Part shown: piece by piece, positions 1-8,643 of the stretch
How the letters are laid out: every line of letters starts with the position of its first letter
How positions within the stretch are numbered: position 1 is the first letter of the stretch
NCBI RefSeq assembly: GCF_003932715.1
Contig: NZ_CP020700.1
Span: forward strand, 2,316,501-2,380,500
Source: Streptomyces tsukubensis
GTDB taxonomy: Bacteria; Actinomycetota; Actinomycetes; Streptomycetales; Streptomycetaceae
Reading direction: 5' to 3'
Length of the DNA: 64,000 bases
Program-made: the position numbers and the translations under genes
The notes under the pieces: generated by a model
Seen by the model: the letters and a program-made list of their open reading frames with translations, nothing else
What the model was told of the DNA's origin: nothing
The model's database searches: none

Positions 1-1848
1 GGCGGTCTGGCCGAGGCGGGCGAGGGTGCCCTGGACCTCGGCGATACGGCGGTCCACCGCCCGGAGCCGTACCTGCACCAACTGGACACCGGCATAGGTC
101 TCGTCGATGGTCCGGCAGTGGATCGCCTCGACGGCCAGCTCGGTCACCAGGGAGCGGACCGTGTCGTCGGGGGCGGCGTCGCGGACCCGGACGAGATATC
201 CGGCGGCGTCCGCCGTGCCCTGGTCGGCGCCGCCCGCCTCGGCGATGGTCTGCCGGACGGCGGCGTACGGCGGGGCGGTGAACTCGTCGGAGCCGTAGGC
301 GTCGAAGGCGGGCGAGACCAGCTCGGGACGCTGGAGGGCCAGCTTCAGCAGTTCGCGCTCGGTGCGGTGGGCGGGGCTGCGGAGGTTGAGGGCGGGTCCG
401 GCGGGCAGCCCGGCGGGCGGCGCCCCGGCGTCGGATCCGGGTACGGGGCCTCGGCGGTCGCCGCCGGAGCCGCCCCCGCGGACGGGGCCGCCTGCGGGCC
501 CCCGGCCACCGCGGTCACGGGCCCAGCGGGCGAGCTGCGCGACCCGCTTGACCACGAACTGGGTGTCCAGGATGCCGACCATTCCGGCGAGCTGCACCGC
601 GGACTCGTGCTGGATCGCGACGTTCTTGATGCCGGCGACGATGGGCGCGGCCTCGTCGAGCGCGGCGGCCCGGCCCGCCGGGGTCTCCAGATTGTGCCGC
701 TTCACCAGCTGGCGCAGGGCGAACTCGAAGAGCGGCGTACGGCTGCCGACCAGGGAGCGCACCGCTTCATCGCCCTCGGCGAGCCGCAGCTCGCAGGGGT
801 CCATACCGCCGGGGGTGATCGCGATGGAGGTCTCGGCAGCGAACTTCTGGTCGTCCTCGAAGGCCCGCAGGGCCGCTTTCTGGCCGGCCGCGTCACCGTC
901 GAAGGTGAAGATCACCTCGGCGGTGGCATGGTCCATCAGCAGCCGCCGGAGGATCTTGATGTGGTCGCCGCCGAAAGCGGTGCCGCAAGTCGCGATGGCG
1001 GTGGTGACGCCTGCCAGATGGCAGGCCATCACATCCGTGTACCCCTCGACGACGACCGCGCTGCTGGTCTTGGCGATCTCCTTCTTGGCCAGGTCGATCC
1101 CGTACAGCACCTGGGACTTCTTGTAGATCGCGGTCTCGGGGGTGTTCAGATACTTGGGGCCGTTGTCGGTCTCGTACAGCTTGCGGGCGCCGAAGCCGAC
1201 GACATCGCCCGCGATATCGCGGATCGGCCACATCAGCCGGCCGCGGAAGCGGTCGATGGGCCCGCGGCGGCCCTCCTGGGCGAGCCCGGAGAGGGTCAGC
1301 TCCTTGTCGCTGAAGCCCTTGCCGCGCAGAAAGCGGGTGAGATGGTCCCAGCCCTGGGGGCTGTAGCCGACGCCGAAATGCTCCGCGGCGGCCCGGTCGA
1401 AGCCCCGTTCGGCGAGGAAGGCGCGGCCGGTCTCGGCCTCGGCGCCGTTCTCCAGCTGGTCGATGTAGAACTGGGCGGCGACCTTGTGGGCCTCGATCAG
1501 CCGGATGCGTTCGCCGCGCTGATGGGAGGGGTTGTAGCCGCCCTCCTCGTACCGGAGGGTGATCCCGGCCTGGGCCGCCAGCCGCTCGACCGTCTCGGAG
1601 AAGGTGAGGTGGTCGATCTTCATGACGAAGGCGATCGTGTCGCCGCCTTCCTGGCAGCCGAAGCAGTGGAAAAGACCCTTGCTGGGGCTGACCTGGAAGG
1701 ACGGGGACTTTTCATCGTGGAAGGGACAGAGGCCCTTCAGATTGCCGCCGCCCGCATTCCGCAGCTGGAGGTACTCGGACACGACGGAATCAATCGGGAC
1801 CGCGTCCCTGACCGCCTTGACGTCGTCATCGTTGATCCTGCCTGCCAC
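1..1848 (-). CDS. dnaG: DNA primase DnaG (3' end beyond window)
   Basis: DnaG makes the RNA primers for chromosome replication at the fork, working with the replicative helicase. The protein begins with a GTG (MAGRINDDDVK). A CHC2 zinc finger is visible (C41, H44, C62, C65, in CPFHDEKSPSF and HCFGC). The TOPRIM core follows, with VVEGYTDVMA near residue 265 and FTFDGDAAGQKA. A Gly/Pro-rich linker precedes the C-terminal helicase-interaction region. About 616 codons are present and the family is about 630 residues in Streptomyces, so only a short C-terminal piece lies off the left edge. Identification is secure; only the end is missing. Confidence 0.97.
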   Translation of the reverse strand, partial: MAGRINDDDVKAVRDAVPIDSVVSEYLQLRNAGGGNLKGLCPFHDEKSPSFQVSPSKGLFHCFGCQEGGDTIAFVMKIDHLTFSETVERLAAQAGITLRYEEGGYNPSHQRGERIRLIEAHKVAAQFYIDQLENGAEAETGRAFLAERGFDRAAAEHFGVGYSPQGWDHLTRFLRGKGFSDKELTLSGLAQEGRRGPIDRFRGRLMWPIRDIAGDVVGFGARKLYETDNGPKYLNTPETAIYKKSQVLYGIDLAKKEIAKTSSAVVVEGYTDVMACHLAGVTTAIATCGTAFGGDHIKILRRLLMDHATAEVIFTFDGDAAGQKAALRAFEDDQKFAAETSIAITPGGMDPCELRLAEGDEAVRSLVGSRTPLFEFALRQLVKRHNLETPAGRAAALDEAAPIVAGIKNVAIQHESAVQLAGMVGILDTQFVVKRVAQLARWARDRGGRGPAGGPVRGGGSGGDRRGPVPGSDAGAPPAGLPAGPALNLRSPAHRTERELLKLALQRPELVSPAFDAYGSDEFTAPPYAAVRQTIAEAGGADQGTADAAGYLVRVRDAAPDDTVRSLVTELAVEAIHCRTIDETYAGVQLVQVRLRAVDRRIAEVQGTLARLGQTA

Positions 1849-1934
1849 GCGTGAAGTCTACGGCGATCCGGGGGCGGTCCCGGGGGCCTGTGGACAACCG
1901 GCCCCCGGGAATCCCTTCCGGGCCGTCCGGTTCG

Positions 1935-3209
1935 TCAGCCGGAATCGCGGCCGGTCAGCTCCGTCAGGGGCACGGACGGGTCCGCGAGGGCCTCCGGGTC
2001 GATCCGGTCCCCGGAGCGGATCAGCTCCTGCACGGGTCCTGTGACGTCCCACACATTCACGTTCATGCCCGCGAGCACCCGGCCGTCCGCCAGCCAGAAG
2101 GCGATGAACTCGCGCTTTCCTGCGTCGCCGCGGAGCACGATCTGGTCGTACGAGCCGGGCGGCGCCCAGCCGGAGTACTCCATGCCCACGTCGTACTGGT
2201 CGGAGTAGAAGTAGGGGACGCGGTCGTAGGACACCTCCCGGCCCAGCATGGAGCGGGCGGCGGCCGGGCCGCCGTTGAGCGCGTTGGCCCAGTGCTCGAC
2301 CCGGATCCGGCCGCCCAGCAGGGGGTGGTCGACGGCGGCGACGTCCCCGGCCGCGTAGATGTCCGGGTCGGAGGTGCGCAGGGCCGCGTCGACGGCGATA
2401 CCGCCGCCGTCGGCCCGGTCCGCCAGGGCCAGACCGGCGGCCTCGGCGAGCGCGGTGCGCGGGGCGGCGCCGATCGCGGCGAGCACGTCGTGGGCCGGGT
2501 GCTCCTCGCCGTCGTCGGTCTGCACCGCGAGGACCATGCCGTCCTGTCCGGTGATCTCGGTGAGCCGGGCGCCGAAGTGGAACGTCACCCCGTGCTCGGT
2601 GTGGAGATCGGTGAAGAACTGGCCCAGCTCGGGGCCGAGGACATGGTGCAGTGCGGTGGGTTCGGGCTCGACGACGGTGACCTCGGCGCCGTATCCGCGG
2701 GCCGCAGCGGCGACCTCCAGGCCGATCCACCCCGCCCCGGCGACCACCAGCCGGCCGTTCTCGCGGCCCAGCCCGGCCAGCACCTGGCGGAGCCGGTCGG
2801 CGTGGGCGAGCCGGCGCAGATGGTGCACCCCGGCCAGTCCGGTGCCGGGGATGTCCAGACGGCGGGGTTCGGCCCCGGTGGCCAGCAGCAGCTTGTCGTA
2901 GTGCAGGACCGTGCCGTCACCGAGCCGTACCGTACGGGCCGCCCGGTCAACGGCGACCACGGACTGGCCGAGGTGCAGCTCCACATCGGCCTGCGCGTAC
3001 CAGGCGGGTTCATGGACGAAAACGCTCTCCCGGCTGTCCTTGCCCTGGAGGTAGCCCTTGGACAGCGGTGGGCGTTCGTAGGGGTGGTCGCGTTCGTCGC
3101 CGATGAGGATCACCCGCCCGGTGAAACCCTCCGACCGCAGGGTCTCGGCGGCCTTGGCCCCGGCGAGACCACCGCCGACGATGACGAACGTCTGTTCTCC
3201 GTCGACCAC
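1935..3209 (-). CDS. NAD(P)/FAD-dependent oxidoreductase, ferredoxin reductase type
   Basis: A 424-residue flavoprotein of the rubredoxin/ferredoxin-reductase class, which moves electrons from NAD(P)H to a small iron-sulfur protein or directly to a substrate. The FAD-binding Rossmann motif VIVGGGLAGAKAA is at residues 9-21. A second dinucleotide fold (VVAGAGWIGLE) lies near residue 150, and IYAAGDVA near residue 280 is the conserved FAD motif. A C-terminal reductase domain follows. The GTG start (VVDGEQTFV) has a strong AGGAGG about 7 nt upstream. It sits between dgt and dnaG with no ferredoxin or P450 beside it, so its partner is unknown. Confidence 0.9.
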   Translation of the reverse strand: MVDGEQTFVIVGGGLAGAKAAETLRSEGFTGRVILIGDERDHPYERPPLSKGYLQGKDSRESVFVHEPAWYAQADVELHLGQSVVAVDRAARTVRLGDGTVLHYDKLLLATGAEPRRLDIPGTGLAGVHHLRRLAHADRLRQVLAGLGRENGRLVVAGAGWIGLEVAAAARGYGAEVTVVEPEPTALHHVLGPELGQFFTDLHTEHGVTFHFGARLTEITGQDGMVLAVQTDDGEEHPAHDVLAAIGAAPRTALAEAAGLALADRADGGGIAVDAALRTSDPDIYAAGDVAAVDHPLLGGRIRVEHWANALNGGPAAARSMLGREVSYDRVPYFYSDQYDVGMEYSGWAPPGSYDQIVLRGDAGKREFIAFWLADGRVLAGMNVNVWDVTGPVQELIRSGDRIDPEALADPSVPLTELTGRDSG

Positions 3210-3364
3210 TTGATTGCCTCCTCTTGTGCTTCCGCGTCGCCGGCCGCCGCCCGCTCTGCACGCTGCGCAGCCTGGTGCGAGCGTCCCGCACGGAGCGGAG
3301 CGGCGGAAGAGGGAGTGCGCCGGGCGTGTCTCCGCCCACGCCCCTCCCGGGGGTGCCGCGGGGG

Positions 3365-4801
3365 TCAGCGGCGGGCTGTGAGCTGGGCGTGCAGGGTCAC
3401 CGCCGAGGCATCGGTGAGGGCGGCGATCTGATCCACAATCACCCGACCGCGCGCCCGGTCGTCGGGCGCGGCGTCGAAGAGGGCACGGAACTGGGGGTCG
3501 AGCCCGTCGGGAGCGCGCCGGGCCAGCGCCTCGGCCAGTTCGGCGACGACGATGCGCTGCTCGGCCCGGATCGCCTCCTGCTCGGCGCGCTGCATCACAT
3601 AGCGGTCGGCGACGGCCTTGAGAACGGCGCATTCGTTGCGGGTGGCACGCGGGACGACGAGTTCGGCGGTGTAGCGGGTGAGCCTGCCGGTGCCGTACGT
3701 CTGCCGGGTGGCGCCCTCGGCGGCCAGGCAGAAGCGGCCGATGAGCTGGCTGGTGGCGTCCTTGAGGCGGGCCTGGGCCGGGGCGGAGCCGTCGTAGTGG
3801 TGGGGCCACCAGTCCTGGTCGAGGAGGCGGTCGAGGGCTTCGGCGAGCTCCTCCGGGTCGGTGTCGGCGGGGACGTAGCGGCCGATGGCGACCCGCCAGA
3901 TCTCGGCCCGCTCCGGCTCGGCGAGCAGCAGGTTGGGGTCGAGGTGCCCGGCGTGGAGTCCGTCCTCGAAATCGTGGACCGAGTAGGCGACGTCGTCGGA
4001 CCAGTCCATGACCTGGGCTTCGAAGCAGCGGCGGTGCCGGGGGGCGCCGTCGCGGACCCAGGAGAAGACGGGCAGGTCGTCCTCGTAGACCCCGAATTTG
4101 ACGGAGCCGGGGTCGGAAGGGTGGCCGCCGAGCGGCCACGGGTACTTGGTGGCGGCGTCGAGGGCGGCGCGGGTGAGGTTGAGTCCGACGCTGACGGGGG
4201 CGGCATCGGGGGTGTCGGGGGTGAGGAACCGTTTGGGTTCGATCCGGGTGAGCAGCCGCAGCGACTGGGCGTTGCCCTCGAAGCCGCCGCAGTCCCGGGC
4301 GACCTCGTTGAGCGCCACCTCGCCGTTGTGGCCGAAGGGGGGGTGGCCGAGGTCGTGGGCGAGGCAGGCGGCCTCGACGAGATCGGGGTCGCAGCCGAGG
4401 GCGGCGCCCAGCTCCCGGCCGACCTGGGCGCATTCCAGGGAGTGCGTGAGCCGGGTGCGGGGGCTGGCGTCCCAGGCCTGGTTGCGGCTGCCGGGGGTGA
4501 CGACCTGGGTCTTGCCCGCCAGCCGGCGCAGGGCGGCGGAGTGCAGCACCCGGGCGCGGTCGCGCTGGAAGGCGGTCCGGCCGGGGCGTTTGTCGGGCTC
4601 GGGGGCCCAGCGGGCGGTGGCCGCCTCGTCGTATCCGTACACATCATCGCCGCCGCCACTGCCGCTGCCGCTGCGGGAGCCGGGGTGCTCGTGCGCGTCG
4701 CCGGATCCGGGGGTGGCGGAGTGGCCGTACGCATGGGGGTGCGGGACGTTCCCCGATGAGGGTGCGGGCCCGTTCGGTGTACTGCCGGTGGTGCCGTCCA
4801 T
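3365..4801 (-). CDS. dgt: Deoxyguanosinetriphosphate triphosphohydrolase-like protein
   Basis: An HD-superfamily dNTPase that hydrolyses dGTP or other dNTPs to the deoxynucleoside and triphosphate, acting on nucleotide pools. The 478-residue protein has [15 protein letters not shown] (first metal His) and [14 protein letters not shown] (HD motif). The N-terminal 60 residues are Gly/Ser/Pro-rich, low complexity and probably disordered. The ATG at 4801 is supported by a -10-like TACGGT (complement of 4808-4813) ending 6 nt before it, which fits a leaderless transcript. An internal start after the low-complexity tract remains possible. It lies upstream of dnaG on the same strand. Confidence 0.93.
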   Translation of the reverse strand: MDGTTGSTPNGPAPSSGNVPHPHAYGHSATPGSGDAHEHPGSRSGSGSGGGDDVYGYDEAATARWAPEPDKRPGRTAFQRDRARVLHSAALRRLAGKTQVVTPGSRNQAWDASPRTRLTHSLECAQVGRELGAALGCDPDLVEAACLAHDLGHPPFGHNGEVALNEVARDCGGFEGNAQSLRLLTRIEPKRFLTPDTPDAAPVSVGLNLTRAALDAATKYPWPLGGHPSDPGSVKFGVYEDDLPVFSWVRDGAPRHRRCFEAQVMDWSDDVAYSVHDFEDGLHAGHLDPNLLLAEPERAEIWRVAIGRYVPADTDPEELAEALDRLLDQDWWPHHYDGSAPAQARLKDATSQLIGRFCLAAEGATRQTYGTGRLTRYTAELVVPRATRNECAVLKAVADRYVMQRAEQEAIRAEQRIVVAELAEALARRAPDGLDPQFRALFDAAPDDRARGRVIVDQIAALTDASAVTLHAQLTARR

Positions 4802-4807
4802 GCCCCG

Positions 4808-4813
4808 ACCGTA
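4808..4813 (-). promoter_or_regulatory. -10-like box for leaderless dgt
   Basis: On the minus strand TACGGT fits the actinobacterial TANNNT -10 consensus and is followed by exactly 6 nt and then the dgt ATG. That would place +1 on the start codon. No clear -35 was identified. Confidence 0.45.
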
Positions 4814-4902
4814 GCCGGAGCCGGTGACGGCGGGGGCCCCGGGCCGGTGCCGATTCCCGCCGCCGGGAGAACCGGAGCGGGTGTTCACGCGTCTGACCTG
4901 GC

Positions 4903-5652
4903 ATGAAGGGTTCACTGCGAGGGCTGCGCGCCCGACTGCGGGAGCGGGTGCCCGGCCGGGTCCGGTCCGGGGCCGCGGCGCTGCGGCCGCGGCTGCCCCG
5001 GTCGCGCCGGGGGCGGCGGCGGCTGGTGCGGGTGGTGATGGCGGGGGCCGTACTCGCCCTGGCGCCGACGACGTGGCTGCATCTGTCGGCCGGTGACCGG
5101 GTCCGTACGGTCGCGGACGTACCGGCCCAGGACGTGGCGGTGGTCTTCGGGGCCGGGCTGTGGGACGGCAGGCCGACGCCGTATCTGGCGCACCGGCTGG
5201 ACGCGGCGGCCGAGCTGTACCGGACGGGCAAGGTGAAGGTCGTCCTGGTCACGGGCGACAACAGCCGCGTGGACTACGACGAGCCCGACGCGATGCGGAC
5301 GTATCTGACCGGGCAGGGGGTGCCGGACGGCCGGATCGTCAGCGACTACGCGGGCTTCGACACCTGGGACTCCTGTGTCCGGGCCAAGAAGATCTTCGGG
5401 GTGGACCGGGCGGTCCTGGTCACCCAGGGTTTCCATATCCGCCGGGCCCTCGCGCTCTGCGGTTCCGCCGGGATCGAGGCGTACGGGATCGGGGTGTCCG
5501 AACGGCGCGACGCGACCTGGTACCACGGGGAGGTGCGCGATCTGGTCGCCTCGGGCAAGGCGGCACTGGACACTGTGCTCCGGCCGGACCCGCGTTTCCT
5601 GGGCGCAAAGGAGCAGGGAGTGCGGGAGGCGCTGGCCGCCGCCGGTCGCTGA
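4903..5652 (+). CDS. SanA/YdcF-type DUF218 membrane protein
   Basis: A 249-residue protein of the DUF218 family. In E. coli, SanA affects envelope permeability to vancomycin at high temperature; the biochemical activity is not settled. A very basic N-terminus (Arg-rich, residues 1-40) precedes one hydrophobic segment near residues 42-60, so it is probably membrane-anchored. The DUF218 core follows: [31 protein letters not shown], and [16 protein letters not shown] with [13 protein letters not shown]. It is transcribed divergently from dgt. The start is the ATG of MKGSLRGLR; the ribosome-binding site is weak. Confidence 0.88.
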   Translation: MKGSLRGLRARLRERVPGRVRSGAAALRPRLPRSRRGRRRLVRVVMAGAVLALAPTTWLHLSAGDRVRTVADVPAQDVAVVFGAGLWDGRPTPYLAHRLDAAAELYRTGKVKVVLVTGDNSRVDYDEPDAMRTYLTGQGVPDGRIVSDYAGFDTWDSCVRAKKIFGVDRAVLVTQGFHIRRALALCGSAGIEAYGIGVSERRDATWYHGEVRDLVASGKAALDTVLRPDPRFLGAKEQGVREALAAAGR

Positions 5653-5722
5653 CCGGGCGGACCCTGCCGGGACACGCGGGCACACGCTCGCGTCGTCCCC
5701 GCCGCCGCGCGACAGTGGGCGC

Positions 5723-6313
5723 ATGCCCCATATGGAACAGGACATGTCCACCCTGATCGCCCGGCACTCCGCGGCGCTGGCGCTCTTCACGGAACGGGTC
5801 CACGCGGTGCGGCCCGACCAGTGGGCCGAGCCGACGCCCTGCACCGAGTGGTCGGTCCGGGATCTCGTCAACCACCTCACGGCCGAACAGCTCTGGGTGC
5901 CGGACCTGGTGACGGACGGTGCCACGATCGCGGAGGTGGGCGACGCCTACGAAGGCGATGTGCTCGGCGGTGATCCGCGGGCCGCCTGGGACGCGGCGGC
6001 CCGCGCGGCCCGGCGGGCGTTCGCCGCGCCGGGCGCCCTGGAGCGGACGGTGGCCCTGTCGTACGGGGAGACCCCGGCGCCGGCCTACTGCGCCCAGATG
6101 ACGACGGACGCGGTGGTGCACGCCTGGGACCTGTCCCGGGCGATCGGCGCGCCCGAGCGGCTGCCGGACGATCTGGTGGCCTTCGCCCTGGACGAGGTCA
6201 CCCCGTACGCGGCGCAGCTCTCGCAGACGGGCCTGTTCGCCCCGCCGGTGGAGCCCCCGCCGGGCGACAGCCACCAGGCCCGGCTGCTGGCGCTGCTGGG
6301 GCGCCGGGCGTAG
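5723..6313 (+). CDS. TIGR03086-type metal-binding protein (mycothiol isomerase/DinB-like fold)
   Basis: A 196-residue protein resembling the N-terminal domain of mycothiol-dependent maleylpyruvate isomerases, a four-helix fold with a three-His metal site. WTEPTPCTEWSVRDLVNH-like wording appears as CTEWSVRDLVNHLTAEQLW near residues 38-56, and VVHAWDLSRAIG supplies the later His. The family is common in Streptomyces and usually of unknown substrate; thiol transfer is an inference only. The ATG at 5723 (MPHMEQDM) follows GACAGT by 6 nt, so a leaderless start is possible. The in-frame ATGs at 5732 and 5744 are alternatives. Confidence 0.82.
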   Translation: MPHMEQDMSTLIARHSAALALFTERVHAVRPDQWAEPTPCTEWSVRDLVNHLTAEQLWVPDLVTDGATIAEVGDAYEGDVLGGDPRAAWDAAARAARRAFAAPGALERTVALSYGETPAPAYCAQMTTDAVVHAWDLSRAIGAPERLPDDLVAFALDEVTPYAAQLSQTGLFAPPVEPPPGDSHQARLLALLGRRA

Positions 6314-6360
6314 CTCGGGAGCCCGTCGGGCTCGCGCGCCCCGAGGCGGGCCCGGCGGTG

Positions 6361-6978
6361 TCAGGCGGCGTACGGCCGTACGGCTCTGGCCTCCTTCAGC
6401 GACCGCGCCCACCACGCCAGCTGCTCCAGCATCCCCTTGGCGGCGGCGTCGCAGCGCTCGGGGTCGCGGTGGCGGCCCTCCGCGTCGAAGTGGGTATGGG
6501 CGTTGGCGAAGGAGACGGTGTCGCGGATGGTGGCGGCGTGCAGTTCGGCGAAGACCTGCCGCAGATGTTCGACGGCGCGCAGTCCGCCCGAGACCCCGCC
6601 GTAGGAGACGAAGGCGACGGGCTTGGCGTGCCATTCGGGACCGTGCCAGTCGATGAGGTTCTTCAGGGCGGCGGGGTAGGAGTGGTTGAACTCGGGGGTG
6701 ACCACGACGAAGGCGTCGGCGGCGGCCAGGCTCGCCGCCACCGCGCCGGCGCCCTCGGGCACCGCGGGTCCGAAGGAGGTGGGCAGGTCGATTTCGGCGA
6801 CGTCGACGACCTCGGTGGTGAAGTCGTCCCGGGCCGCGGTGTGTTCCAGGAACCAGTCGACGATCACCGGCCCGAACCGCCGGTGCCGGTTGCTTCCGGC
6901 GATGACGGCCAGCCTCATCGGCTCCGCAACCCGGGTGCCGGAACTGTTGTGTGTCTGCGCTTGCGTGGTGATGTCCAT
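6361..6978 (-). CDS. NADPH-dependent FMN reductase (probable SoxR target)
   Basis: A 205-residue flavodoxin-fold reductase that would pass electrons from NADPH to FMN or quinones in the cytoplasm. The phosphate-binding loop AVIAGSNRHRRFG is at residues 24-36. VVVTPEFNHSYPAALKNLIDW, given here in two parts (VVVTPEFNHSYP, AALKNLIDW), and VSYGGVSGGLRA are family signatures. It stands directly behind a near-perfect SoxR-type inverted repeat. In S. coelicolor an NADPH-dependent FMN reductase gene is a known direct SoxR target, so oxidative or redox-cycling drug induction is likely. The -10 lies 7 nt from the ATG, so the mRNA is probably leaderless. Confidence 0.93.
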   Translation of the reverse strand: MDITTQAQTHNSSGTRVAEPMRLAVIAGSNRHRRFGPVIVDWFLEHTAARDDFTTEVVDVAEIDLPTSFGPAVPEGAGAVAASLAAADAFVVVTPEFNHSYPAALKNLIDWHGPEWHAKPVAFVSYGGVSGGLRAVEHLRQVFAELHAATIRDTVSFANAHTHFDAEGRHRDPERCDAAAKGMLEQLAWWARSLKEARAVRPYAA

Positions 6979-6983
6979 GCGTA

Positions 6984-7016
6984 AGAGCCTGTGACCTCAA
7001 GCATGGTTGAGGTCAA
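6984..7016 (-). promoter_or_regulatory. SoxR box and promoter of the FMN reductase gene
   Basis: The dyad has arms TGACCTCAA (6992-7000) and TTGAGGTCA (7007-7015), 9 of 9 matching, around a 6-nt centre. On the minus strand the order is TTGACC (complement of 7011-7016), a 19-bp spacer, CAGGCT (complement of 6986-6991), 7 nt, then ATG. The over-long 19-bp spacer with a CCTCAAG-type dyad in its centre is the hallmark of MerR/SoxR-activated promoters. No soxR gene is in the window. Confidence 0.85.
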
Positions 7017-7127
7017 CTGGGGAGGCTCACCCGTCCGGGTGAGGCAGCTCTCATCCCGGCCACCACCCCGGACCGGTCGCCTACCGTGCAACCCGCGCAC
7101 CTGCGCGCACGAGTACGGAGAGCTACC

Positions 7128-7745
7128 GTGACCACCATGACGGAACGGCCTGCGCCGACGGACGCCTCAACTGCCGAAACGACCGGGGACGGCGAGGACA
7201 TCGCGAGCTTCGCCGGGCTGCTCCGGACCGTGGAGGAACTCGATACGCCTGACGGCTACAAGGCCGAACTCATCCGGGGGAAGATCGTCGTGTCACCGTG
7301 GTCGAGGCTGCGCTACAAGCGGCCGATGAAGCTGCTGAGGCAGCAGCTCGGGGCACACGCACCCGAGGGACACGACGCGGACACCTCGCCCTTCCTCTTC
7401 GTCTTCCCCCACTCCCGCCGGGCCTTCGGACCCGATCTCCATGTCGCCGACGAGCGTGCGTTCGACGCCGAGGGACGGCATGCCGACGGCGAGGCGCTGT
7501 CCCTGGTGGCCGAACTCACCTCGGTCTCGACCCGGGACGCGGACTGGCAGGACAAGCTGGAGGTGTACGGGCGTCTGGTCCCCGTCTATCTCGTCCTGGA
7601 CATGCAGGCCGAGGAGATCACAGCCTTCTGGGACCCCTCCCCCCAGGGCTACCGGTCCCGGACCACGAAGCCCTTCGGCAAGCCGCTGCGGATCCCCGAG
7701 CCCTTCGGGTTCGACCTCGACACCGCCGGGTTCGGCACCGGCTGA
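7128..7745 (+). CDS. Uma2-family PD-(D/E)XK endonuclease-like protein
   Basis: A 205-residue member of the Uma2 (DUF820) family, a restriction-endonuclease fold expanded in Streptomyces and cyanobacteria and of unknown cellular role. The expected acidic pattern is present: ELIRGKIVVSP near residue 47, FGPDLHVADERAF near residue 104, and VAELTSVSTRDADWQDKLEVYGR, here split as VAELTSVSTRDAD and WQDKLEVYG. The chosen GTG (VTTMTERPAP) follows an AGAG-type site. An ATG three codons later is an alternative. A possible -10 TACCGT at 7082-7087 would give a leader of about 35 nt. No partner gene is adjacent. Confidence 0.87.
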   Translation: MTTMTERPAPTDASTAETTGDGEDIASFAGLLRTVEELDTPDGYKAELIRGKIVVSPWSRLRYKRPMKLLRQQLGAHAPEGHDADTSPFLFVFPHSRRAFGPDLHVADERAFDAEGRHADGEALSLVAELTSVSTRDADWQDKLEVYGRLVPVYLVLDMQAEEITAFWDPSPQGYRSRTTKPFGKPLRIPEPFGFDLDTAGFGTG

Positions 7746-7976
7746 CCCGGTAATCCCCCCGGTCGTCCTTCACCCGCCCGTCACCCGTTCGGCGCGCCCC
7801 GGGTCGCCCTCGGGGATACCGCTCCGACCTGCGGGAACTTCGGGTGTCCAGGGCGACACGCCGGGTGGTCGGGGTGGATCTGACGAGGTTTCAGCAGGCG
7901 TGGCGGGCCGGGTGGGACTTATCTCGGAGGGGACGGACCCGAGGCCCCAGGGCCCCCGCGCTCCCCGGAGGAGACC

Positions 7977-8525
7977 ATGCGCACCACCGCCCGCCTGCTG
8001 ACCAGTGCCGCGCTGGCCGTTGCGACCACAGGACTCGGCTTCGGTGCCGTGGGAGCGTACGCCGCCGGGGACCACGGGTCGCTGGAGGTCTTCCCCTCCA
8101 CCGCCGAACCCGGGAGCACGGTCACCGTCAACACCACGGCCTGCGGACGGGACGGGCACGGCACCGGTGACGCCCGGGCGCTCGGGGTGGACGAGTTCCA
8201 TCTGTCGCCCGGGTCGCACAAGGACTCCGTGGTCGGTGAGTTCCGGGTGCCCAGCGGTATCGAGGCCGGGAGCTACCGCGTCGAGGTGCGCTGCAAGAAC
8301 GGCAAGCGCAGCTCGGGGGATGTGGTGATAAGGCACCGGGGCAACAGTGAGGACCAGGGCGGATCGCACCGCGAGCAGCCCAGTGGGCATGTGCGGACCG
8401 GGCTCGGCGGCAGCGTGGGCCCGGACACCACCCAGATCGCGGCGGGCGCGGCCGTACTGGCCGCTGCCGCCGTCGGCGGGACGCTGCTGCTGCGTCGTCG
8501 GGCGAGAGGCGCGCAGGGCAGCTGA
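7977..8525 (+). CDS. Small secreted, C-terminally anchored protein, putative sortase substrate
   Basis: A 182-residue exported protein not assigned to a named family. Signal peptide: MRTTARLL, a hydrophobic run, then AVGAYAA near residue 30. The mature part (about 31-110) looks like one Ig-like beta domain with a Cys pair (TTACGRDG and VRCKNG). The tail is Gly-rich, then GPDTT (148-152), a hydrophobic helix (about 154-172) and RRRARG. This has the order of a cell-wall sorting signal, but GPDT stands where LPxT(G/A) would be. The sortase gene follows 118 bp downstream on the same strand. It has a strong GGAGGAG site 3 nt before the ATG. Confidence 0.8.
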   Translation: MRTTARLLTSAALAVATTGLGFGAVGAYAAGDHGSLEVFPSTAEPGSTVTVNTTACGRDGHGTGDARALGVDEFHLSPGSHKDSVVGEFRVPSGIEAGSYRVEVRCKNGKRSSGDVVIRHRGNSEDQGGSHREQPSGHVRTGLGGSVGPDTTQIAAGAAVLAAAAVGGTLLLRRRARGAQGS

Positions 8526-8643
8526 CGGGCCCGCCCCGAGCGGCGCCCCCGTCCCGCCCGTCCCCCGTTCCCGCCGGTGCGCCGGCGGGGGCGGGGGACG
8601 GCTCCGACTCCCCCGGCCGTCGCGACCGCACCGTGGAGGACCG

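Noticed and set aside
118..1854. Long plus-strand open frame opposite dnaG
   Set aside because: It is the shadow of dnaG in a GC-rich genome. The minus strand encodes CHC2 and TOPRIM motifs; the plus frame has none.
7128..7745. Uma2-like gene as part of a defence island
   Set aside because: The neighbours are housekeeping or surface genes with no methyltransferase, nuclease partner or mobile element. Uma2 genes are scattered singly in Streptomyces.
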